Shown here: one piece after another, positions 40,601 through 52,600 of the stretch
Layout: every line of letters starts with the position of its first letter
How positions within the stretch are numbered: the first letter of the stretch is position 1
Assembly: GCA_003117195.1 (NCBI GenBank)
Contig: BDSI01000088.1
Coordinates: 472,614-536,613, forward strand
Origin: Eudorina sp. 2006-703-Eu-15
Taxonomy: Eukaryota; Chlorophyta; Chlorophyceae; Chlamydomonadales; Volvocaceae
Direction of reading: 5' to 3'
Length of the DNA stretch: 64,000 nucleotides
The notes under the pieces: generated by a model
Told to the model about the DNA's origin: nothing
Seen by the model: the letters and a program-made list of their open reading frames with translations, nothing else
Database searches by the model: none
Made by a program: the position numbers and the translations under genes

Positions 40601-43600
40601 TCCTTCCCCGGGCTATTAGCCCCACCAGGAATGCAGCCCTTCTGCATCATTCGTTATCCTGTTGATGATTGGCCCCTATGGTGAGCCAACCTCGCTGCCT
40701 GCTGCCAATCAATCATACCCAGGCCCTGTCGGAGCGGCGCATGAAACTGACCTTGGATCTGGACGGCAACATCATGGAGGTGGATGGCGCCACACCCACC
40801 CGCCTGTTCGGCGTCAACCCGCGTAGCCTGATGGGCTCCTCCATCGCCAGGCTGCTGGATCTGTTCGATCAGACGGAGCTGCAGGAGGCCTTCGGAGTGG
40901 CGGACGGAGGCGATGGCCAGGGGATGTTCAAGGAGGCGTCGGAGCGGCGTATCAGCCGAGCGCTGCTGCATCTGGGCGAGAGGTGGGTGGGTGGATGGTC
41001 GGGTGGGCGAGTTGGGTAATCTGGCAAGTGACGTGGATATGGCGGATGGGATGGCTCGGTGTGTCGGAGGTGCGCGGTGAAGGCAGTTAAAGGGTCGCGA
41101 CAGGGGTTGCCATGAATCTGATTATTGTGCTAGAATCATGAAAGAATCATAAAAAATTATGGTGATAATAACAATGATCATCAATATAACACCATCAGCT
41201 CCAGCAACAACAACATTCTTACTAATTATTACTACGTAATACTAATATTACTAATGATTGTAATGATAATATATAATAGTAATGATAATAATGATAGCAA
41301 TAATGATTATGATAATGATAATGTTAGATGATAACAACAACGAGGATTGCAAGAATGATGATAAACACAATAATGGTAACAAGGATTCCGCGTCTGCGGC
41401 ACGGCAGGTCCTTCGAGACCCCCGACTGCTCCTGGCGCGTGGGCATCAAGCTGCCGCCCAACGAGAAAGCCCTGGCGGAGCTGAGGCGCCGAGCAGCCCG
41501 CGGCGCCATCAGCCCCGAGGACATGGAGCGGGCGCTCAAGCTGACGGGTGCACGCACCGTGCCCGCCGTCATGAAGCTGCGGCTCGTGCAACGCGACTCT
41601 ACCGACGCGCAGTCGGAACCTGTATCCGAGCTGCAGTCCCGAAACCCGTCTTTCAAGGTGGCCGCCGGCTCCTCCGCCCATCCTAGCGACAGGGACGCCG
41701 GTCGGGCCCACTCCGTGCTGCTCGACTCGCGCCTTTACAGCTTCGGCCGTGTCGGCAGTCTCAACGGCATGCAGCAGCAGGCCCCGCCGCCGCCTTCCGG
41801 ACAGGCCGACGCCGCGAGACCCCCCATGCGGACGGACACCTTCCTCGGCAGCGAGGGCGGCGTCGGGGACGGAAAGACATGGATGGGCCGTGGTGTGGTG
41901 GACTTAGATCCCCGCAGCGCCCAGCAGCAGCAGCTCGCCCTGCAGCAGCACCAAGTGACGAAAACGCCGGTGATGCCGCTGACGTCCAAGCCAGCGGCGG
42001 GTGCCACGGTGGAGGCGCGGGAGGCAACGTACGACGCCTGGGGCGGAAACGGTGGTACGGGTGGCGGCAGGGCCTCACGGAGGTTTCTTCAAGGGGGCCC
42101 GGTGGCGGAGGCGACGGAGCTACCTCGCGGCGGCCCGGCGGGTGGCAACGCAGCAGCAACAGCGGCGGCAGTGCCGAGTACTCCGGACGATGACACGGTT
42201 ATCCTGGAGCAGCTGGGTGAGGAGGGAGGGTCTAGGTCCAGGATGCTGCAGGGCAGGATCACGTTCAGGTTATTGGGGAGCAACGAAACACGGAAATGAC
42301 AACCGTAGAAGTGGTCAGGAGGAGCGCACGGTGCCGGGCGGCCGCGGGTCGGTGCACCACGGCACACGGGAGGAGCGTGCAGGACGGTCAGGAGCCTCGC
42401 AGAACACCCGGGAAATAGTTGATGACCCGCACTGCTGACTGCTGTAGCCTTGGCTGTAGCCTTGGCTGTAGCCTTGGCTGTAGCCTTGGCTGTAGCCTTG
42501 GCTGTAGCCTTGGCCGTAGTAGCCTTGGCTGTAGCCTTGGCTGTGGCCTTGGCTGTAGCCTTGGCCGTAGTAGCCTTGGCTGTAGGCTTGGCTGTGGCCT
42601 TGGTTGTAGCCTTGGCCGTAGTAGCCTTGGCTGTAGGCTTGGCTGTGGCCTTGGCTGTAGGCTTGCCTGTAGCCTTGCCTGTAGCCTAGAGGCAGACCTT
42701 GTCATTATGTAGAGTAATGGCGGCCGGTAAGCGCCCACATACGTTATATCCGTAAGGCACAAGAGAGCTGACCGGGCTTGTGCGCTGTCCGGTGTATGGA
42801 TTTGTAGCGGCGGGAGGCCGTAGCAACGCTTATTCGCTTACACAAGCCGCATACCCTGCTGCTGCCCGTGCTGCTGCCCCTGCTGCTGTCCTGCTGCCGC
42901 ACCGCCCCTGCCGCTTGCTTGCGCACTCCGCAGTGACCTCCGCGGAGGAGGCGGTCCTGCCCTCCGCGGTGCCCTCCTCCCGGGCCCTGCTGGCGCCGGC
43001 TGCTGCAGTAGTGGGACCCGGCGAGGCGCCAGCGGCCGCACGTGCGGCCACACCCGCCGGCGGCGCCAGAGGCTCGACGGCGCCGCCATCGCAGCTGCTG
43101 CTGCCGCCCACGGGTGGGAACGGCACCGACGTTCTGGCGGCCGCGGTGGCGGCGGCCGTCGCCGCCGCTGTGGAGCGCGTGACGGCGATGCGCCTTCCCG
43201 GCGGCACCCCGCCCGGCAGGGGCAGGTCCATGAACACGCCTCCCTCACCCGGCTTCCAGGACTCGGCAGCGGGGGCGGCATCGGTCACTCTACCGACGCC
43301 GCGGTCCGACTCCAAGCCATCCAAGCCCGGAACGCCCCAGCCGCCGCAGGCGCCGCAGAAGCAGGCGTCCCTGTCGGCGACTGCACCGACAGGGGCCGGT
43401 GCGGCGCCCTCTCTAGCTGGGTCGTCCGCGGTGATGACATTGACATCTTCAGCGGGCGAGGTGGCCCCCTCCCAGAAGTCGCCGCAGCACAGCCATGCGC
43501 CGTTCCAGTTGAAGCTTGCGGCGACACCGCCAGCGGCAGGTACCAGTGCCAGTGGTAAGGCGGCGACGGCAGCAGCGGGAGCGGCGGCGGGTGCGGCGAC

Positions 43601-46600
43601 AACGAGAGTACGGCAAGCGGCGACGGTGCTGGACACGGACTCGCTGCTAGAGGCGGAGTCGGTGGGGTCTGAGGAGTCGCCCCCCAGCTTGGTCCTGGAG
43701 GTGGAGCTGTGGCGGGCTGACCTGCTCTCGGGTGTGCTGGAGGTGGACGACAAGGGCAAGGTGCTGCGGGCGGACCCGGTGTGCCCGCTGGGGCAGGCAG
43801 GTGCGCGCGTGGCTGGGTGCGTGCGCGCCGGAGACAAGCCAGAGATGGCTAGAGAGCACGAGGGAGGTAGCTAGAGGGAGGGAGGGGCCGCGGGTGAACA
43901 GAGGCGCAAAGTGGGTGGTAGAGGCAGGCGCTTCCGCACTTCACATCAGCCGCCAGTGACTGTGGCATGCATGGTGGTCGTGTCACAGACGGGATGCCTG
44001 CGATGCCCCTCCTCCTCCCTTCTCCCCTTCCCGGCTCCCCATCATAGTGCCTACTTAATCTCCAAGTCCTCTCTTACTCTCGTCACAAAGCCGCCTGTCC
44101 GTCGGTCTGCGCCGTTGCGGCCTCAGGACATTACCATGACGTATGCCTACGCATCCACAAAGGTTACATCCCATTCACGCAGCGCGTCGTGCAGTAGCAC
44201 GCTGCAGCGCGTCATTCATCCTCGTGGCGGCGTTGGTTGGGGCTGCAGCGGGCCCGCACTCGCTGTTCTATCTTACAAAGTGTTGGCCGTTGGCGGTTAA
44301 CGGTTGACGGGCGGCGCGTGCATGGCGCTAGCTCCCTCCCTCTCGGCCTGACGACTCGACGCCCTCCCCGTGCCCACCCAAACACCCACCCACCCACCCA
44401 CCCACCCACCCTACCACCCACCCTACCACCCACCCTGCGTCTTCCTCCTCAGGTTTGGTCGTGGGTGCGTCCCCGGAGGCGCTTGTCGGCTCTCTGGTCG
44501 CGGACTTCCTCCCGCTCACGAGCGGCGTGATGGGCCTGCTGCAGGCGGGCGCTGCAACCTCCGTTCGGGGCGGCATGAAAAAGCGGCAGGGCCGCGCCCC
44601 CAAGCTCGGCGGTACGACCGTCGTGACCGCACGGCACCAGAACGACGGATGCGCGGTCGATGTGCAGGTGACGGCCGTACGGCGCCCCGGGCCCTACGGC
44701 AGCGCGTACCTGCTGGTGCGGCCCAGCGCGCCGACTGCCGTACAGGAGGGCTTCATGCGGTGGCTGTACGACAACGACACGTCCGGCCTCATGGCGGTGC
44801 ACCGGCGGGGGTCCGGTGCGGCGGGCATCGTGGGCGGCGGGGGCGGCGGCAGTCGGTGGCAGAGCGTACGCCGAGTCGCGTCCATTGACCAAGGGATAGC
44901 CATGGCCATGGCGGCCGGCGGCGGCATCATGGGGTCACCCACAGCTCGCGTCGCGTCGTTCCTCGGCACGGCCGCCGCGGGCCTTATGGAAAGGCCTTCC
45001 GCAGGCGGCGGCGGTGGCGGGACCGCTCTTGCTGCCATGGTCGCTGCGGCGACGGGCTCTGCCGCGGCTGCGGCCGCGGGCCCGCCGGCAGCGCCGCCGC
45101 CCCCGGTGACCTCGATCGAGGGGCCCCCGGTCTCTACCAACCTTCGGATGGCCGCGATACGGGCCACGAACGGCGGCGCGGCGACGAACGTGAACGGCGG
45201 TGCGGGCGGCGGCGCCCCGCAGCCGCCGTCGCGGCTGTGGATTACCTCGAAGGGATCCACAGGCTCGGTCGGCGGCGGTGACGACGCCGTGATGGACATC
45301 CAGGAGCCGCCCTGCAGCAGCGCGGATGACGCGGGCGGCGGCGGCGGCGTGTCCGCCGGCGGGGGCGCTACAAACTGCGCCCAGCAGGTCATTGCTGGCA
45401 GTGCCTCTGAAAATGGCGGCAGCGGCGGCGGTTTGGATCACGATGTCTTGGTCGCGAAGGGTTCGATCGATACCGCGTTTGGGAAGGGCGGCGGCGGCGG
45501 CGGCCTAGATCTCGGACCGACACCGGGGGCCGCCGGCGGCGCGGCTGCTGGCGCTGCGTTGCGGGCGGGGGGAGCGGCCGCGACTGCCGCCCGGCGGACG
45601 CCGTCCACCTCGCGCCTCTCGTCACCACGGCAGGACGCTTCGTTGAGGACAGCCGGGCAAGGGCCGCTGGTGCGATCCGTGCGTGCGCGCGCGGGGACGG
45701 CGGCGGGTTGCATGCTTTAAATAGTTCGGAGATTCTAGGGTATGGGAGAGCTGAGATGATGCTTGTGTGCGTGAGCATGGCCTGCTGGTCACAGTTCTCG
45801 ATGCGTCACGACTTCCCTCTGCTGTGACGACTTTAGCACCTGTGGAAATAGCGGACCCTCCCCGTGCGTTTTGTTTTTGGACTCGCAGTCGCCGCAGTCC
45901 CGCCGCGGAAGGCTGCCGGAGTCCAAGGCCAGTATGGTGCAGTCCTGGGTGCTCAGCGACGGCCGGGAGCACACGCCCGATGTGGGGCCAATCAAGGTGG
46001 GCTAGCAGGAACTAGAGAATGCGGCGGAATGAGTTGCGTTCGTTGCCATCTGGTATGTCGGGCAACAGGCAGGATGGACGTGCGTCTCGAGGAGTGCCTG
46101 CCCCGGATGCTACCAGGCAGACGTGCAGCAGCAGCGGCAGCGAACCCTTCCCCCGTGCTGCCTGACTGCCACCCATGCACCTCTCCGTCCTGCTTTGTTT
46201 GCGTGCGTCAGACTAACCGGCAGATACAACGGCGTATGTGTATGTGTGTGCTGTGCGGTAGCTGGGTCGCTCGCTTCCATCGATCCGTGCAGAAAAAGGC
46301 GACCCCGTCCAGCGGGAAACGAGGGCACCATCGGTGCCCCCCTGACATGCCACGCTCACGGAACTTGTCTGCTGATTTTGCTGCGGGGTCCGTTGGGGGC
46401 TGTGCTGCGGCTGCGGCTGCTGCCGCTGCTGCTGCTGCAGGCTACTGAGTCATCGTTCTCACTGGCGACTGACACGAAGATCCGTGGTGGCGGCTCCGTG
46501 AGTGGCGGCAGCAACTTCGCACAAGACAAGTACGACCGCCAGAGCGGGTACGCCGACAGCGAGGGGCGCAGCAGCGATGACCCGGAGGGCGGCGCCTCGT

Positions 46601-49600
46601 CAGCCGACCCTAACAGCAGCGACGAGGACAGTCGGCCCGCCGTCGCCGCTGGCGGTGCCGGCGTCGCCGGCGCGAACGCCGCCGCTGGCAGCAACAGTGA
46701 CAAGCCCGGCCGCGACAGCGGCACTGAGGAGATGGAGAGCGAAGCGGGCCGCATGGCCTGCAACTACACCGTGGGGAAGCGCTTCAAGAAGTTGTACAAG
46801 ATCCTCACAAGCGCTGTGGTGAGTGGCGATTAATATATGAGAATATTACGCCTGGCAAACCCTGGCGACTATTGAATGGATGGACGCCGAGAGGAAGTGG
46901 CATGGAGTGCGGTGTGCGTGGCTGGGGTGGTGGCAGCTGGTGCCCTGTATGTGTCGACCGACAACCGCTCAACCGCTTGGTCGCTTGTCACGTGCGCTTG
47001 TGTACGGCATCAGGTAGAGAGCAAATACTTCATGAATTTGTTTAATTAGTAGGAGAAGTAGGCAACGACGAATCAATTCAGTCTTCGCATACCTGGAATC
47101 GATGGGACGGTAGGTGTAGTAAGTGAAAGAGGCATGCGCCTGTGTCGATCGGACGAGGACCGCTGCTGTGCTGGGTGGGCGTGTATGGAACGACGGGACA
47201 TAGGTAGCTGCTGTGACCCGTCTAGATGAAAAGCGCTTGCAGCTGATGTCTATCAATCACGGATCATTACTGGACCATTACAGTAGCTGGGAGCCTCTTG
47301 AGAGCAGTGCAAGTACACTCCCACATTTTCTGCGGTGTCCCTCGCCCATAACCTATCTACACTCGCTGACGGCCACGCATTCAAGCTCGCCACCCGCGCC
47401 ATACCCTACGGTATCACTGTCGCCCTGACCCGCCGCAGGCCATGCGACCCGTCTTCGGGATGCGTTGGCACACGTTCATTGCGGTCGCCGTGATCATGTG
47501 TGCGCACACCGTCACCTGCGTCCTGCTGCTGGTCAGACTGACGCAGCAGCAGTCCGCGATCAAGGATTTGCACAGCACGGGTGAGCGGAGGAATGAGTGG
47601 GCACATGACTTGTTTATTTGTCGTGATGGCTAGCGCTCGGGGTTTGATGCCTAGGCCCGGCAATTAGTTGTGTGACACAGCTGTGTTTGTTTTACGGACT
47701 GCTGCATTCAATCCCATGTCCTGCGTGTGCATCCATTCATCTGCGCGAATGTTGCATGTAAGGTCAGGCAGGTGCACACTGACGGGGTATGTGAAGCTTG
47801 CCTCTTTCCTTGCTTGCATGTATCCTCGCTCGCCCCCAGCCATCGTCGCACGTGCCGTTCACCAAATCGCCATTCATGGTAGAACACTGGAGGCCTTGTA
47901 TGGGGGAAACACCTTCGTGCCGGTAAGTAGCGCGGATGCCAGCTTTTATTTGGACCCTAAGACGGCAGAAATTGCTGACTTACATACATGGCCTTACTTG
48001 CAGCAAGTGTGTATTTGATTCTGCTTCAACGCACATGATCATGGCTTTCGTCTATATCAATCAAGCAGCATCGATAGATGGATGCCCAGCTAGCGATCCT
48101 CAGGTAGCAGGGAAGACCTGGACACGCCGTATTCAGTGGAAGTTAGCTCGATCGAGTGCTTGCCTACAAGCCCATGTATGGATAACCAGATCACAACTCG
48201 CCTCGCTGCCTACCTGTTTTTTGGCCACGCGCACACCACGTACACAGCCACTGTTTGGGTTGCACCCGGAACCTGTTTCCCTGCCGCCTGTATGTACAAC
48301 TCTTATCCCGCCCTTGGTAAATATAAAATACAGTACCTGCCTATCTTCGGCGAGGATAATGTCAACACATCGCTCACTGAGGTCTACACCGACCTCCGTG
48401 ACGTCATAGGCACCATGAAGGTGATGATGCTGCAGGGCAGATACGGTATCTGCGTTGATGAGTGTTCACTAAATAAAACAAAAAGTTGTAGTATGATACA
48501 TAGTCAATGATATGATGTGATGTAACACGTTGCCATGTGATGTAACATAATATAGTAAACTAGTATCCAATAATTCCAATATTAAATATAATAAATTTAT
48601 AATACAATATAATCACACATGTCACACATGTCATGACATGACGTGACGTGACGTGACGTAATATTCGATGGGATAGGACAGCATAAATAAGGATAACACA
48701 AAACAAATTATTTTGTTTTTGTGCCGGTGGGCAAACAGTGGCAGCGGTGGGTAGGTCATTTGATGCGCCAGCTACTGCCACCAGCAGGGACACAAACATT
48801 CAGCAACTGCTTGCTGGTAGCGCTGCAGGGCCTGCTAACTTACTTGGATAAATATGATTGATTATAAGTATATATATATAAGTACTTGTACCTATAAGTA
48901 CTTTGACGCTGAAGGGTAAAATGTGAAGGGTCGGCAACCCTGGAGTGCGGTTCCAACCTATATAAGAGCCATTTAATGGGATAAATATGATTGATTATAA
49001 GTATATATATGTACTTATACCTATAATACCTAGAAGTACTTAGGCGCTGAAGGGTAAAATTGGAAGGGTCGGCAACCCCGGGTGCCCTACTGTACAGGAG
49101 CTGCACCGTGGCGTGTACCTGGGATTCAGATCTCTGCGGCGCATGCCATCGAGTTATGGTCTGAGGGTGAGCAACGGATGGAGCTGAGAAATCTCCCACG
49201 CACAGCAGTATATAGAAGCTGCGAGCGAGCCTAGGTTTGTGTTGCGGCATCGGCTTTGATGGCGCAAACTAACAAATAAAGCGCTACATACATATAATAT
49301 AGTTTCATTCTTTATTTCATTATCCATGCACAAGTCGTGTTAGTTGGGTGTCTGCAAAGCTCATATGCACGCATCAATGCGCTCGATCAATTAGATCAAT
49401 CTCATTAATAACAAGCACGCAAACCAGTACATGCTCATGGTATGGTATTAATATAACCGTGACAAGGTGGACCCGAGGCCCGACCGGGTGTTCCAAAATG
49501 GGCCCAGATAGCTTGTATGGTGCTTGGTGTTATATATGGATGGCGTATGCACCTAATTTCTGCAGCGCATTTGGGAGGACGATAGCACGATCAACTTGAC

Positions 49601-52600
49601 GATCTACTACGACATCGACGACCCAAACCTGACCGACAACATCACGTACAGCAACCAGAGCCTGTACCGAGTAGTGCCGATGGGCCTCTGGGATGCGGGC
49701 AACTTATTCATCGCCCGGGCGGTGGACTTGATCAACAACGGGCCAGCGCAGGTGGCCCGAGGTGTCAACTTTACTGAGTGGTCCACTTGGAAGTTCATCC
49801 GCGTGAGTAATGTGTGCTTGCGTTTGAGTAGTGCGTGTATGTAGAGACAGCTAGCCATGCATTCTATACCTGTCGTCCATACCAATAAATCGCCATGAAT
49901 ATAAATAGTAGTAAATAATAATCCATGGACGCATGACTTAACACGCACCCTTCACAGGAAGCCAGCGTGACAGTCATTTACACAGGCTACCTGGATACAT
50001 TAAACGCGCTGGTGAGCCTGACGGTGGCGCAGAGTCAGGCCATCTACCAGCTGCAGCTCATCATGCTGACCATGGAGGGCGGCCTGTTGTGCATGCTTGT
50101 CAGCTTCTACATGTGGGTGGTGGCGCACAAGGTACGTAATGCTTCGTTTGCCAGCCTTGCTTGCGGGGACGACGTCCGTCAGGGTTTCGTCGGCTGGCGT
50201 GCATGATTATATTGAACCCGCAGCCGCTCTGCAACGTATTGGCAGGACCGCTGCAGTATCACAAGACAAGTTGTCGTGGTTATATATCATATTCTTTATT
50301 CCGTTGCTTCGTTGTGGACCGCTGCAAATAAACTTGCGTTGGTTCGGAGTTCCCTGCTGTCAACGCCTTGCGTTGGTTGCTTGCCCTTCCTTTATTTATC
50401 ATATATGCCTTGCTTGCCTCGCTTCAAGTCCCTCGCTTTAAGTCCCATGCATGTTCACCCATCAACCTACATATCTACCCCTGCTGGTACTGCGTGCTGG
50501 CCACAGTATGCCGGGCGGCGACATAATCTGTACAGCGTCTTCCTGCAGATACCCATCGGCGTCACCCGCACGCTAGCCAACATGTCTGTCAACGTACGTA
50601 CGTGCAGTGGGTCGCAACCGTACGTACGTGCAGTGGGTCGCAACCGTACGTACGTACATACGTCCTATACGTCCGCGTGTGCACCTAACATTGCAGCTGT
50701 CTCAACTAGCTGCTTTTTCAACTACCTGGAATAATAATCTGGTACACGTCATTATTGCACGTGCAATCAAATCGAGGAGAGCGAGTCATCATATGTACAT
50801 ATATATCGCATATATCGCATCACGCGTGTATGTGTGTCAGAGCTTCATGCATATTTTTTATTCTCGCCAGCACACTTGCAACCACGCAGCCCCATCCATA
50901 TACATACATATGTCTGGCGGGGGCGGCGGTGCCTGGTGATGAGTCGATCGTGAAAAAAATGAACTCCTTGCTTGATTGGTCGCCGTTCGTCAACTCAAAT
51001 ACTGCATCGTGCATCATGTACGCATGTCCGCCCGTATATATGTACTTTTCCCCATGCATGAACGAAGGTTGAGGCCGGGGATGAGGATGAGGATGACGAG
51101 AATAATAATGACCTCAATAATCCGGAGGGCCTCGACGGCGGCGCACATCAGCATGGCGGCACGCTCGGTGGCGGTGGTGGGACCAGCGGCGGTGCGGGCA
51201 TCGACGGCGAGGTGTTGCTGACGGACGGCGCTGTCAAGGCAGCGGCCGCCTACCGCACCAACAGCGTCACCACGGGTGGAGGACTTGCCAGTCCGGCCGC
51301 CGGCGGGCCCGGTAGACCCAAGCGGCACCTCTCGGTGGGCATCAAGGGACTGCCTAGCAGCGGAGCCGACGAGCTGGGAGACGAGAAGGGCGGTGCAGCA
51401 TCCGCATCGGCAGCGCGTCCTGCAGCAGCAGGTGGCATTTCCGCAAAGCTGATGGCGATACCCGGCGCCATCCTGTCCTTCGCGCTGTGGCGCAGGAGGG
51501 CGAAGGTAGGTGGCGTCCTCGGACCTGTGGATTCATTTGCTATTGCTGAGGGCGGGCGGACATGTATAGGGTTTGGAATTGTTCATGAACACGTCGGTTT
51601 ACGTGTTTGATGGATGGCTTGCTTAGCCGACTTACTTGCTTGGCATGTATGGGGCTGCCTTATTTTTAGATACATACATAGGAACGGCGGGCTGCTGGCT
51701 GCGTGTATGCCTGGTGCTGAGTTTCAGCAGATATTGACAGCAAACCTAGCAACTGAAATACTGAATGCTAAGGGGCTGCTAATGATTGGTCATGCATCGT
51801 AACGAACTGCAGATTGAGTTAGTTCATTAGTTGTATGTCATGCATGCGGACAGACATCACCGCTGCTGCCGGGTGATTGCGCACGCAGGTGGCGTCCACC
51901 CCCTCGAGCAGCTCGCTCATGCACCTGAGTTACCATACCAAGCGGCGCCTGGTCCCCTCCCACAAGCTGGCGTACAAGATGGTGGTGCCCTTCATCATTT
52001 GGGGCCTCGCCGTCATTTCTGTTAACCTGGCAGGCTACTTCCACCTCAAGGTAGGTGCGCCTACATGCACGCCCACTGCATTACGGGTGCCAGCGGGGAC
52101 CGACGGAGTGTGTCAGAGGGATCGATGCATGTATGTGTCAGATGCATGTTGGCACGCACTCGACCGTGGATAGGACGGATAAGGAGCGAGTGAAGCAGTG
52201 CTCCGTCTAGGGCCTACCAATCAACCCTGAGCATACGGCCCCAGACAAACTCTGAACGGCCGCTGGTCGCCATCTGCCTGATGTATATATAGCTGCTACT
52301 ATTCAGGACGGAAGCAAGCAATGATGGCGCCGCTGCCTGCGCCCCGCCGCCAGTCGCTCTGTCAACATGCCGCGTGGTCTATCTGCTGCTGCTATGCTGG
52401 CTTGTAATGATACCCAATACACCCACTACTTACCCCTTTGTGCCTTTCCCCTGACGTGCTCACAGTCAATGTCATCACCGATCGCGATGCTCAACATCGT
52501 CAACATTGTTGTCATGTGAGTAGTCCCACGTTAAGGTGGGGGTTCATCATCCGTTTATCCTTTGAACCAAGGTGCTGACATTGTACCACTTACAGAACAC

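Larger units (their letters stand above)
38049..40982 (+). other. Giant gene, exons 18-22: three further PAS domains
   Basis: Exons: 38049-38209, 38822-39138, 39492-39748, 40146-40364, 40723-40982. PAS-like segments are ADGKACDWLGYDAFDLAGRE (exon 18), LLVADHQGQVLHVTTALAQA with LGRTVESIRAGGLSMLIPEP (exon 20), and LTLDLDGNIMEVDGATPTRL with LFGVNPRSLMGSSIARLLDL (exon 22). Exon 19 is a Gly-rich linker. The acceptor 38821 was chosen because it alone of the nearby AGs keeps the frame. The intron 38210-38821 is filled by the CCATA satellite. Confidence 0.8.

Noticed and set aside
45767..46448. Open frames overlapping exon 26 in other frames
   Set aside because: Only the short frame 45898-45996 joins both neighbours in phase; the longer frames do not.
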